This document shows, piece by piece, positions 1-6,970 of a stretch of DNA of 64,000 nt. The notes under the pieces were generated by a model that had not been told where the DNA came from, did no database searches, and saw nothing but the letters and a program-made list of their open reading frames with translations. The stretch is from NCBI GenBank assembly GCA_016235585.1, contig JACRJY010000157.1, forward strand, positions 31,398-95,397, in the 5' to 3' direction. The stretch comes from Verrucomicrobiota bacterium. Its GTDB lineage: Bacteria; Verrucomicrobiota; Verrucomicrobiia; Limisphaerales; JACRJY01. The position numbers and the translations under genes were made by a program. Position 1 is the stretch's first letter; every line of letters begins with the position of its first letter.

Positions 1-68
1 TGCCCTATTGCGCCTACGTCATCAGCCCCAAGCTGCAAAAGCTCCAGAAGAGCAAATACGGGAAGTGA
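1..68 (+). CDS. 3' end of an unidentified gene (partial)
   Basis: The frame beginning at base 3 reads PYCAYVISPKLQKLQKSK and stops at TGA 66-68. That stop overlaps a GTG start of the next gene in a GTGA arrangement, the usual sign of translational coupling, so this is probably the tail of a real upstream gene. Too little is visible to name it; the single Cys pair and basic tail are not diagnostic. Confidence 0.45.
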   Translation, partial: PYCAYVISPKLQKLQKSKYGK

Positions 69-289
69 GCCAGCCGGCCAATGTGAAGTGCCCCGCGTGC
101 GGGCGGCGCGGCGACTGGTTTGCGGGCCAATACGGCCCGTTCTGCTCGCACCGCTGCAAGCTGGTGGACTTGGGGAAGTGGTTCAGCGGGGAGAACAAGA
201 TTTCCGAGCCGCTCAAGCCGGAGCACTTCGCCGAGTTTGAGGAACTGCCGCCCGGCAAAAATCCCGACGCGCCGGACGCGGAGGAATGA
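65..289 (+). CDS. yacG: YacG-type zinc-binding protein (DNA gyrase inhibitor family)
   Basis: A short protein of about 74 residues with the YacG zinc-ribbon pattern: CPAC near the N-terminus, then a Cys-x3-Cys pair in FCSHRC followed by VDLGKWF. In E. coli YacG binds GyrB and inhibits gyrase, and the family is usually next to coaE. The tail is acidic and proline-rich, as is common in the family. The ORF track opens at a TTG at 8, but GTG 65 overlaps the upstream stop and leaves a normal family length; GTG 83 is the other option. Function is inferred from family membership. Confidence 0.85.
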   Translation: MSQPANVKCPACGRRGDWFAGQYGPFCSHRCKLVDLGKWFSGENKISEPLKPEHFAEFEELPPGKNPDAPDAEE

Positions 290-290
290 T

Positions 291-1085
291 TCAAAGGCTG
301 GTGAATTTCCTCACCGCCGCATTGGTCGCCGCCACGAGCGCGTTCACCCGCGTTGCCAACGAGAAATCCGATGGCGCTTCTAGCGTGTAGGAGAGCCGCG
401 TTTTGTTCTGAAGCAGGTAAAACGCCTCCGGCCATTCCGGGCGCGTGAGTGGATCCGCGCTAGGCCGGATGACGCCGCCCGCCGCGGCCCGGCCTTCGAT
501 GACTTCCGAGTTGTCCACCGGGCAGACGGCGGAAACTTTTTCCATCATCGCCCCGGCCAGCGAAGGCAGATTGTCGAGGTTCAACTCGTAGAGGTAAAAG
601 CCGTGCGCCTCCCAGTCCTCGTGCAGGCACAGACAGAGGTCGAAGCGCGGCTGCCGCGCCAGCCAGGCGACGTGTGCGCGGGACTCGACGGCGCGCGGCG
701 CGTGATACTGGCGGTTGAGGTCGAGGCCGTCGGCGTTCTCGCGGCGGCCCAGCGCGAACCCGCCGGGATTCAGGCACGGGCAGAGCCACAGCGCGGCGTT
801 GTCCGGCCACGCGTTGTCGCGCAGCAACCGCCGCACGGCCAGCGGCCCCGCCGGCTCGTCGCCGTGAATGCCGGCGCTGATGTAAATGTTGAGATTGGAG
901 ATTGGAGATTGGAGATTGGAAATCGCCGGGCGGGTGAAGGCGTGGAGGTTGAAATCTTTCCCGGTGAAAAACTCCTCGACGGCCCAGCCATTTTCCCGCG
1001 CGGTGGCGGCGCACTCGCGCGCAACGGCGCGGATGTCAATCGCCTCGCCGAAGTAGCCGCCGTGATTTTTGCCCAGCCGTTGCAC
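291..1085 (-). CDS. M14-family zinc carboxypeptidase-like protein
   Basis: Minus-strand protein with the M14 signature: HGDEPAG supplies the zinc His and Glu, followed by an NPGG stretch, LDLNRQY, and a late LHEDWEAHGFYLYE segment. M14 enzymes remove C-terminal residues from peptides or act as amidohydrolases on related substrates; the substrate here cannot be told. The open frame runs to 1238 but would overlap the divergent pyrophosphatase start at 1177, so GTG at 1085 (about 264 aa) is preferred; an ATG at 1178 is the alternative. A tandem 7-bp repeat (891-925) lies inside the gene and encodes a Ser/Asn/Leu stretch between N-terminal and catalytic parts. It converges with yacG with a 1-nt gap. 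Confidence 0.8.
   Translation of the reverse strand: MQRLGKNHGGYFGEAIDIRAVARECAATARENGWAVEEFFTGKDFNLHAFTRPAISNLQSPISNLNIYISAGIHGDEPAGPLAVRRLLRDNAWPDNAALWLCPCLNPGGFALGRRENADGLDLNRQYHAPRAVESRAHVAWLARQPRFDLCLCLHEDWEAHGFYLYELNLDNLPSLAGAMMEKVSAVCPVDNSEVIEGRAAAGGVIRPSADPLTRPEWPEAFYLLQNKTRLSYTLEAPSDFSLATRVNALVAATNAAVRKFTSL
891..925. repeat. tandem 7-bp repeat (GAGATTG) inside the M14 gene
   Basis: Four exact copies of GAGATTG followed by one degenerate copy (GAAATCG). On the minus strand this reads as a 7-residue period, ISNLQSP. Because 7 bp is not a multiple of 3, three units make one peptide period, so unit gain or loss would usually frameshift the peptidase. It looks like a small expansion tolerated in a loop. 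Confidence 0.9.
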
Positions 1086-1176
1086 GGCTGATTCGTAACC
1101 GCCGCGCCAAGCCGCGCAAAGCGCAAAGTCGCTTCTGCTTGCCGCCTCCGGCGCTTGCCCGTAGCGTTTGTGGCGC

Positions 1177-2829
1177 ATGAGTGAAGTTCTCGTCATCGGC
1201 CACCGCAATCCCGACACCGACGCCATCTGTTCGGCCATCGGCTACGCGGAGTTCAAGCGCCGCACCGGCATGGCCAACGCCGTGGCGGCGCGCTGCGGCG
1301 ACACGAATGACCGCATTGACTTCGTGCTGCGGACGTTTTTCGTGCCGCCGCCCCGGTTCGTCACCGACGTTTCGCCGAAGGTGCGCGACGTGATGCAGGC
1401 GCACGTCGTCAGCGTGCCGCCGCAGGCCACGGTGGCGGAGGCGATGGCCGTGATGGACGACCGCAACATCCGCGTGCTGCCGGTGCTCGACCACGACCGC
1501 ACCTGCGCGGGGTTGCTCTCGCTTTTCAAGATGAGCAAATTCTTCTTTCCGGCGGCCAACCGCATCTTCGACTCGCGGCGCGTCGTGTCCTCGATCAGCA
1601 ACCTGGCCCGCACGCTGAACGCCAAAACTTTTTTCGCCACCAACCCCGACCACGAGGAGGATTTGATTCTCATGGTCGGCGCGATGACGCTGGAATCATT
1701 TTCGCAGCGGCTTCAAAGCTATTCCCGCGAACGTCTCCTCGTCGTGGTGGGCGACCGCTGGGACATCCAGAACATGGCCATCCGCGAGCGCGTGCGCGTG
1801 GTGGTGGTGACGGGCGGGCTGCCGATTGAAAAAGCGACCATCGAGGCCGCCGAGCGGAACGGCGTGAGCCTGCTGCTCTCGCCGCACGACTCGGCCACGA
1901 CGGCGCTGCTCTGCCGCGCGGCCATCACGGTGAAGCACATGATTCACGAGCATTTTCTGTCCTTCCACGAGGACGAGCCGCTTTCCACCGTGCAGCCGCT
2001 TGCGTCGGAATCGTCCTTCCAGGCCTTCCCCGTGCTCGACAGCGAGAAGCGCACGGTGGGAATCCTGTCGAAGTCCGACTTCCTGAAAAAAGTGGAGCGC
2101 CAGCTCATCCTCGTGGATCACAACGAGCTTTCGCAGGCCGTCCACGGCGCGGACAAGGTGGAGATTCTGGAGGTGATTGACCACCACCGCATCGGCGCGC
2201 TCACCACGCAGCAGCCGATTCTCTTCCGCAACGAGCCGGTCGGCTCCACGAGCACCATCGTGGCGGACTGCTTCTTCCGCTACCGCGTGGAACTGCCCAA
2301 GCCCATCGCCGGCCTGCTGCTGGCGGGGCTGGTTTCCGACACGTTGAACCTCACTTCACCGACGACCACGGCGCGTGACGCGGAAATTCTCGCCGAGCTG
2401 GAAAAAATCTCCGGCGTCAACGCGACGGAGTTCACCGAGAAGCTTTTCTCCTCCGGCTCGCTGCTCATCAGCAAACCCGCCGCGCAGGCCATCGCCACGG
2501 ACTGCAAGGAATACACCGAGGATGGGCGTGTGTTCAGCGTCGCGCAGATCGAGGAGATTGGCTTCGACCAGTTCCGCAAGCGCAAGGACGAGGTGCTGGC
2601 CGCGCTCGACGCGCACCGCGCACAGAAGAATTATTTCTTCGCGACGCTGCTGGTGACGGACGTGGTGACGCAGACCTCGCTGCTGCTGGTGTCCGGCGCG
2701 GAGTCGTTTCTCCGGCACATTGACTATCCGAAAGTCGAGCGCGGCATCTACGAGCTGGAAGGCGTCGTGTCGCGCAAGAAGCAGCTGCTGCCGTATCTCA
2801 CGCACTGCCTGGCGAAGGTGCAGGAGTGA
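1177..2829 (+). CDS. ppaC: Manganese-dependent inorganic pyrophosphatase with CBS and DRTGG-like regulatory domains
   Basis: A 550-residue family II (DHH) pyrophosphatase. The N-terminus VLVIGHRNPDTDAICSA is the DHH metal-binding start. It is followed by a CBS segment (VRDVMQAHVV), a DRTGG-like region, a second CBS-like segment (FPVLDSEKRTVGILSKSD), then the rest of the catalytic domain with VDHNE and EVIDHH, and a DHHA2 C-terminus containing SRKKQLLP. Family members of about 550 aa with the CBS-DRTGG-CBS insert are regulated by adenine nucleotides; those of about 310 aa lack it. The enzyme hydrolyses PPi in the cytosol. ATG 1177 is chosen over TTG 1168 because MSEVLVIGH matches family starts. 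Confidence 0.93.
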   Translation: MSEVLVIGHRNPDTDAICSAIGYAEFKRRTGMANAVAARCGDTNDRIDFVLRTFFVPPPRFVTDVSPKVRDVMQAHVVSVPPQATVAEAMAVMDDRNIRVLPVLDHDRTCAGLLSLFKMSKFFFPAANRIFDSRRVVSSISNLARTLNAKTFFATNPDHEEDLILMVGAMTLESFSQRLQSYSRERLLVVVGDRWDIQNMAIRERVRVVVVTGGLPIEKATIEAAERNGVSLLLSPHDSATTALLCRAAITVKHMIHEHFLSFHEDEPLSTVQPLASESSFQAFPVLDSEKRTVGILSKSDFLKKVERQLILVDHNELSQAVHGADKVEILEVIDHHRIGALTTQQPILFRNEPVGSTSTIVADCFFRYRVELPKPIAGLLLAGLVSDTLNLTSPTTTARDAEILAELEKISGVNATEFTEKLFSSGSLLISKPAAQAIATDCKEYTEDGRVFSVAQIEEIGFDQFRKRKDEVLAALDAHRAQKNYFFATLLVTDVVTQTSLLLVSGAESFLRHIDYPKVERGIYELEGVVSRKKQLLPYLTHCLAKVQE

Positions 2830-2866
2830 GGAAGCCGTTCCCAAAAACTGCCGAAATGAAAACAAA

Positions 2867-2894
2867 CGCGGGATTTCCGTGAGGAAATCCCGCG
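2867..2894. terminator. Bidirectional hairpin between convergent genes
   Basis: A perfect 12-bp stem, CGCGGGATTTCC / GGAAATCCCGCG, with a GTGA loop. It sits between the stop of the pyrophosphatase and the stop of the convergent EF-hand gene. On the minus strand it is followed by TTTGTTTTC, which fits an intrinsic terminator for the EF-hand gene; the plus-strand side is less T-rich. Confidence 0.8.
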
Positions 2895-2926
2895 CTGCGA
2901 GTTTGCGGTGAACGGTTGTGCGAAAA

Positions 2927-3451
2927 TTATTCGCTCTTCGGGCGTTCGCGCTTCTGCGGTTCGTCGCCACCGGGGCGACGGCCTTGCGGGCCGCCATCGG
3001 GGCCGCCCTGACCATCCGGGCGACGGCGGCCTTCGCCACCCACGCCAGGGCCGCCCGGCCCACCAGGGCCACCCGCGCCCTGCGGACGCGGCGGCATCAG
3101 CTCGTCCATCGTCAGCTTGCCGTCGCCGTTTTTGTCGAGCTTCTTCAGCGCGGCGGCGGCGTTGGCGATTTCACTTTCGTCCACCACGCCGTCGTTGTTC
3201 GCGTCGAGCGCGGCCATGACGGGCGGGCGCATCCGTTCGCCGCCGCCGGGGCCGCCGGGGCCACCGGGGCCGCCCTGACCGCGACGGAATTCGCCGGGAG
3301 GCCCGTCGGACGGACGGCCTTCGCGCGGTGCGCCGTCGGGCCGCTGGCCGTCTCGCGGCGGGCGGTTGGGCTGGTTTTGGTCTTGAGCTGCGGTGGTCCA
3401 CACGGTCGCGCCCAGCGCGAGTGCAGCCAGCAGAGTGGAGGTGGTCTTCAT
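2927..3451 (-). CDS. Secreted EF-hand protein, Pro/Gly/Arg-rich
   Basis: About 174 residues. ATG 3451 is preceded by AAAGG and starts a signal peptide (MKTTSTLLAALALGATVWTTAAQ). The mature part holds two EF-hand loops, DANNDGVVDESE and DKNGDGKLTMDE, embedded in low-complexity GGPGGPGGP/RPDG sequence on both sides. EF-hand loops bind calcium; the protein is therefore likely exported and Ca-binding. It is divergent from the response regulator downstream, and its RPDG/APRE-type low complexity resembles the periplasmic insert of the histidine kinase at 4629. That resemblance may reflect shared function or only shared low complexity. Confidence 0.8.
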   Translation of the reverse strand: MKTTSTLLAALALGATVWTTAAQDQNQPNRPPRDGQRPDGAPREGRPSDGPPGEFRRGQGGPGGPGGPGGGERMRPPVMAALDANNDGVVDESEIANAAAALKKLDKNGDGKLTMDELMPPRPQGAGGPGGPGGPGVGGEGRRRPDGQGGPDGGPQGRRPGGDEPQKRERPKSE

Positions 3452-3739
3452 GATGTTGCCTTTCGTTTTGTGGTGGAACCGCCCGCCGCGCCCGCCGCGC
3501 ACCGGCCACGGCGCGCAGATGATTTCAACGGGTTCGCCGGACGGTTCCGAAACTTCGCAGCCCGCCGCCACCGGAGTTTTTCCGATGTTGTTGTGCGTCG
3601 TGCCGCTGGTCTTCATGCCTGTAGAAGACGCGGGGCGTGTTAAGCTCGTATTGGCCGCGCGGGGAAAATTGTAAAGTTACGGTAAAAGTTGCGGAGTTTT
3701 CGCGGAACGGGCGTTATTCTCGCCACACAATCAAAGCTC

Positions 3740-4489
3740 ATGAACGCGCGCCTTCCCATCAATTCCCCGGCGGCCTCCGCCGGGCGCACGCGCGTGCTCG
3801 TCATTGACGATGACAAGAAGCTCTGCCGGCTCATCCGGGATTACCTCGACCCGATGGGCTACGAAGTCACCGCCGCGCACACCGGCCCCGACGGCGTGGA
3901 GGCTGCAACCGCCGAGGGTGCCACGTGGCACGCTGTGCTGCTCGACGTGATGCTGCCGGGCATGGACGGCTTCGAGGTGTTGAAAAACATCCGCAAGAAA
4001 TCCGACGTGCCCGTGCTCATGCTCACCGCGCGCGGCGAGGAGGCCGACCGCATCGTGGGCCTCGAAATCGGCGCGGATGATTATCTGCCCAAGACTTTTT
4101 CCACGCGCGAGCTGCTCGCCCGCCTGCGTGCCGTCACGCGCCGTGCGGCGAAAGTGGTGGTGAATGACGACGCGCCGGAGGAAATCATCGTCGGGCCGTT
4201 GCGCGTGAACACCGGCGCGCGCACCGCCGTGCTCGGCGACCAGCCGCTCACGCTCACGCCGGTCGAATACGACATGCTCGCCAGCCTCGCGCGCGCCAAG
4301 GGCCGGGTGAAGTCGCGCGAGTCGCTGCTCGACGAGTGCCGCGACCGCAACTACGACGTGTTCGACCGCAGCATTGACGTCCACATCTCCGCGCTGCGGA
4401 AAAAACTCGGCGACGACGCAAAGAATCCGCGCTGGATTCGCACCGTGCGGAGCGCGGGATATCTGCTCATCAACCCGGAGGCGGAATAA
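3740..4489 (+). CDS. OmpR-family response regulator
   Basis: 249 residues. Receiver domain with the acidic pair in VLVIDDDKKL, phospho-acceptor Asp about residue 69 in LLDVMLPGMDG, the Thr in MLTARGE and the Lys in YLPKTF. A winged-helix output domain ends in DVHISALRKKLGDD and IRTVRSAGYLL, the OmpR/PhoB type. ATG 3740 (AAAGCTC upstream) gives a normal N-terminus with a short Pro/Ala lead; the track start at 3689 adds an atypical extension. The adjacent kinase at 4629 is the expected partner. Similar to CpxR/RstA-type envelope-stress regulators, but the stimulus is not known. Confidence 0.92.
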   Translation: MNARLPINSPAASAGRTRVLVIDDDKKLCRLIRDYLDPMGYEVTAAHTGPDGVEAATAEGATWHAVLLDVMLPGMDGFEVLKNIRKKSDVPVLMLTARGEEADRIVGLEIGADDYLPKTFSTRELLARLRAVTRRAAKVVVNDDAPEEIIVGPLRVNTGARTAVLGDQPLTLTPVEYDMLASLARAKGRVKSRESLLDECRDRNYDVFDRSIDVHISALRKKLGDDAKNPRWIRTVRSAGYLLINPEAE

Positions 4490-4624
4490 GAAAATTACGA
4501 ATGACGAATTTCAAATGACGAAGGAAACCCGAATCCCAAATGGCGAATGGCGCGCGTCTGCTGCGGTTGAGCGTTTGTGCTGTTCTCCGTATTCATCCTT
4601 CATAATTCATCCTTCATAAATTCT
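4490..4624. repeat. Degenerate AT-rich dispersed repeat in the TCS intergenic region
   Basis: The gap between response regulator and kinase carries AATTACGAATGACGAATTTC-like words, repeated in degenerate form as AATGACGAA / AAATGACGAA / AAATGGCGAATGGCG, then a perfect 14-bp tandem duplication TTCATCCTTCATAA (4592-4605 and 4606-4619). It is far more AT-rich than the flanking genes. It splits what would otherwise be a close two-gene operon. Word repeats of this kind recur in other environmental bacterial genomes, so I regard it as a mobile or slippage-derived element, not a gene. Confidence 0.7.
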
Positions 4625-4628
4625 TCCC

Positions 4629-6395
4629 GTGCGCTTCCCCCTCTACGCCAAAATCCTTCTCTGGTTCTTCCTGAACCTCGTGCTGCTCGTCGGCGGTGTG
4701 TGGCTGTTCGCGCGCGCGCAGATTCACCTGGGACTGGATTCCATCATCGCGGGCAGCGCGAGCGAGCGCGTGCAGGCCGTGGCCGACGTGATGGCGGCGG
4801 AGCTGAAGGAGGCCAAGCGCGAGGAATGGAGCGCCGTGCTTGACCGTTTCAGCCAAGCCTACCGGCTGCAATTTTATCTGTTCCGCGCGGACGGCGCACA
4901 GGTTGGCGGTGAATCGGTCACGCTGCCGGCGGCAGTCGGGGAGAAAGTCCGCGACCCGCGCACGCTCGGCGGACGCCGACCGGGGGAGAATTTCCCGAGC
5001 CAAGGGAAGCCATTGCCCGACCCGCGCCGGGGAAATTTCCGCCCCGAAGACAACCGTGCCGAGCCGGGCCAGCCCGGTGGCCCGCGCCCGGATGAGAAAT
5101 TTCGCGCCGACGGCGCGCCGCGCTCCGAAGCGCGTCCACGCAACGAACCGCCGTCGAACAATCCGCGCCCGCAAAACCGCCCGCCGGGCACGGTGCCGCC
5201 GCCCGGCGGTTCAGGTGAAGGCGAAGGTTTTCGTCCCGGCGGGCCGTTCGGCGGCGATGGCAGCCCGCGTCCGGAGCAACGCATGGGCGACGGCGCGCGG
5301 GGCGGGGCGGAGCCGAGATTCGGCGGCGGGACGCGTTCCTTCGGCCCGCCCACTGTGCCCAGCGCCAAGTTCATGGTGCGAGCCGGCGAGCCGGAGCTTT
5401 ACTGGGTGGGCGTGCGTTTGCAGGTCGGCGACCGCGATGCGGCGCGCCCGCTGCCGCTCACGCTGCTTGCCGCGTCGGAGTCGTTCGCGGGCGGCGGATT
5501 GTTCATGGATTTCACGCCATGGATCGTGCTGGGCGCGGGCGCGCTCATGGTGTCGGTGCTGTTCTGGCTGCCGCTCGTGCGCGGCATCACGCGCAGCGTC
5601 TCGCAGATGACCGTGGCGACGGAGCGCATCGCGGAGGGCAACTTCGACGCGCGCGTGGCAGCGGCCCGCAGCGATGAACTCGGCTCGCTCGCCAGCGCGA
5701 TCAACCGCATGGCCGCGCGGCTTGCGGGCTTCGTCACCGGCCAGAAGCGCTTCACCGGCGACATCGCGCACGAACTGTGCGCGCCCATCGCCCGCATCCA
5801 GATGGCGCTCGGCATCCTCGAACAGCGCGCGGACGAAAAGCAGAAAGCCTATGTGGACGATCTGCGCGAGGAAGTGCAGCACATGAGCAGCCTCGTGAAC
5901 GAGCTGCTGTCGTTCTCGAAGGCGGGCCTGCGTCAAAAGGAACTTCAACTTGAGGCGGTTGAACTCGCGCCGCTCATCCAGCGTGTCGTTGCCCGCGAAA
6001 CGGCGGCGGGCGGCGAGGTGCGCGTGGAAATTCCCGCCGAACACAAGGCGCTCGCCGAGCCGGAGCTGCTCGCGCGCGCGGTGGCGAATCTCGTCCGCAA
6101 CGCGCTGCGCCACGCCGGTGCCGCCGGCCCCATTGTCGTGTCCGCCGCCGGGGAGAATGGCCGCGTCACGCTCTCCGTCGCCGATTCCGGCCCCGGCGTG
6201 CCGGAGGAATCGCTCCAGCAAATCTTCGACCCGTTCTTCCGGCTCGACGCCTCGCGCACGCGCGACACCGGCGGCGCGGGCCTCGGCCTCGCGATTGTGA
6301 AGACGTGCGTCGAGGCGTGCCAGGGCACCGTCACCGCGCACAACCGCCAGCCGGCCGGGTTGCAGGTGGACATCGTGCTGCGGGCGGCGGGTTGA
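4629..6395 (+). CDS. Sensor histidine kinase with long Pro/Gly-rich periplasmic insert
   Basis: 588 residues from a GTG start. N-terminal TM helix (about 8-30), a periplasmic region interrupted by a roughly 150-residue Pro/Gly/Arg/Asp-rich stretch (about 110-260), a second TM (about 295-315), a HAMP linker (ITRSVSQMTVATERIAEGNF), HisKA with phospho-acceptor His381 in GDIAHELCAPIARIQ, and HATPase with N-box LVRNALRHA, DSGPGVPEE and TGGAGLGLAIV. The Cys-Ala after HEL replaces the more usual R/K-T/S. It resembles CpxA/RstB-type kinases, and the preceding gene is its probable partner. The low-complexity insert is unusual and mirrors the neighbouring EF-hand protein. Confidence 0.92.
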   Translation: MRFPLYAKILLWFFLNLVLLVGGVWLFARAQIHLGLDSIIAGSASERVQAVADVMAAELKEAKREEWSAVLDRFSQAYRLQFYLFRADGAQVGGESVTLPAAVGEKVRDPRTLGGRRPGENFPSQGKPLPDPRRGNFRPEDNRAEPGQPGGPRPDEKFRADGAPRSEARPRNEPPSNNPRPQNRPPGTVPPPGGSGEGEGFRPGGPFGGDGSPRPEQRMGDGARGGAEPRFGGGTRSFGPPTVPSAKFMVRAGEPELYWVGVRLQVGDRDAARPLPLTLLAASESFAGGGLFMDFTPWIVLGAGALMVSVLFWLPLVRGITRSVSQMTVATERIAEGNFDARVAAARSDELGSLASAINRMAARLAGFVTGQKRFTGDIAHELCAPIARIQMALGILEQRADEKQKAYVDDLREEVQHMSSLVNELLSFSKAGLRQKELQLEAVELAPLIQRVVARETAAGGEVRVEIPAEHKALAEPELLARAVANLVRNALRHAGAAGPIVVSAAGENGRVTLSVADSGPGVPEESLQQIFDPFFRLDASRTRDTGGAGLGLAIVKTCVEACQGTVTAHNRQPAGLQVDIVLRAAG

Positions 6396-6421
6396 GAATT
6401 CCCCCGCGGCAATTCGGAGGG

Positions 6422-6450
6422 TTGACAAACGCCCGCTGGAACATAATTGT
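6422..6450 (+). promoter_or_regulatory. Probable promoter of tRNA-Lys
   Basis: TTGACA at 6422-6427 matches the -35 consensus; CATAAT/TAATTG at 6442-6449 is the best -10, though the spacing (14-16) is short of ideal. It lies 15-40 bp upstream of the tRNA in the small gap after the kinase gene. Confidence 0.45.
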
Positions 6451-6464
6451 TTCCGCCCTTGGTT

Positions 6465-6540
6465 GCCTCGGTAGCTCAGTTGGTAGAGCAGCAGACTCTT
6501 AATCTGTTTGTCCTAGGTTCGACCCCTAGCCGGGGCACCA
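6465..6540 (+). tRNA. tRNA-Lys (CTT)
   Basis: 76 nt, all arms fold: acceptor GCCTCGG / CCGGGGC, anticodon loop CTCTTAA (anticodon CTT), T-loop GTTCGACC, and an encoded CCA at 6538-6540. The 3' end abuts an AT-richer segment that looks like the scar of an integrated element. Confidence 0.96.
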
Positions 6541-6648
6541 TTTTGTCGCCAACAAACACCTGATAAATTCAGGGTTTCTTTGATTTATACCCCTTGTCTC
6601 ATCTTTCGCCGTTTTCAGCGATTCAATCGTTTTGAGCTAAAATTCGTG

Positions 6649-6875
6649 TCACTCGTTTGTCACCCAGCTTCTATTGCCTTGCCGGAATCGCCATTGTTTC
6701 TGTGAAGCCTGCCATCGTTCGTCCTCCTTTGAAGCGGTTGACGAATTGACGATGGCGAGAATTGCGGCCTTGAGCGGGGAGGCGAGTTTGCCCCACGCAG
6801 CGACCACTCCTGACAGGCCGTGACCCGGTGCGACTGGTTTTTTGGAGGCTATTGGGGAGGGCGGAGCACATTCAG
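6649..6875 (-). pseudogene. Remnant resembling the C-terminal tail of a site-specific recombinase
   Basis: One minus-strand frame reads GVVAAWGKLASPLKAAILAIV and continues to a stop at 6649 with no start codon and no catalytic domain. The phrase AAW..L..P.KAAILA(I/M)V is one I associate with tails of tyrosine recombinases from Planctomycetes/Verrucomicrobia; that recollection is the only basis for naming it. Its position between a tRNA gene and a tRNA-like 3' fragment fits a decayed integrase. It is cut off upstream. Alternatives are a tail of another element gene or chance. Confidence 0.35.
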
Positions 6876-6925
6876 CCCCGTCGTTATCGGATTTGTCACG
6901 GGTTCGAGTCCCGCCGCTCCCGCCA
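6855..6925 (+). pseudogene. tRNA-Asp-like 3' fragment (degraded tRNA or att-site remnant)
   Basis: Bases 6896-6925 read as the T-arm, acceptor 3' strand and CCA of a bacterial tRNA-Asp (CACGGGTTCGAGTCCCG then CGCTCCC-G-CCA). The upstream part does not form proper D and anticodon arms; the best 5' acceptor partner (GGGAGGG, 6855-6861) has a G-G mismatch and the total would be only 71 nt. It is best read as a tRNA 3' end left by integration or a deletion. Confidence 0.6.
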
Positions 6926-6970
6926 TGCTTTTTGCCCCGCCTGCCCCGCTGTTTTGCGACGGGCGGACTT

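Noticed and set aside
6855-6925. A functional tRNA-Asp
   Set aside because: Only the T-arm and acceptor 3' side match; D-arm and anticodon arm do not form and the length is 71 nt.
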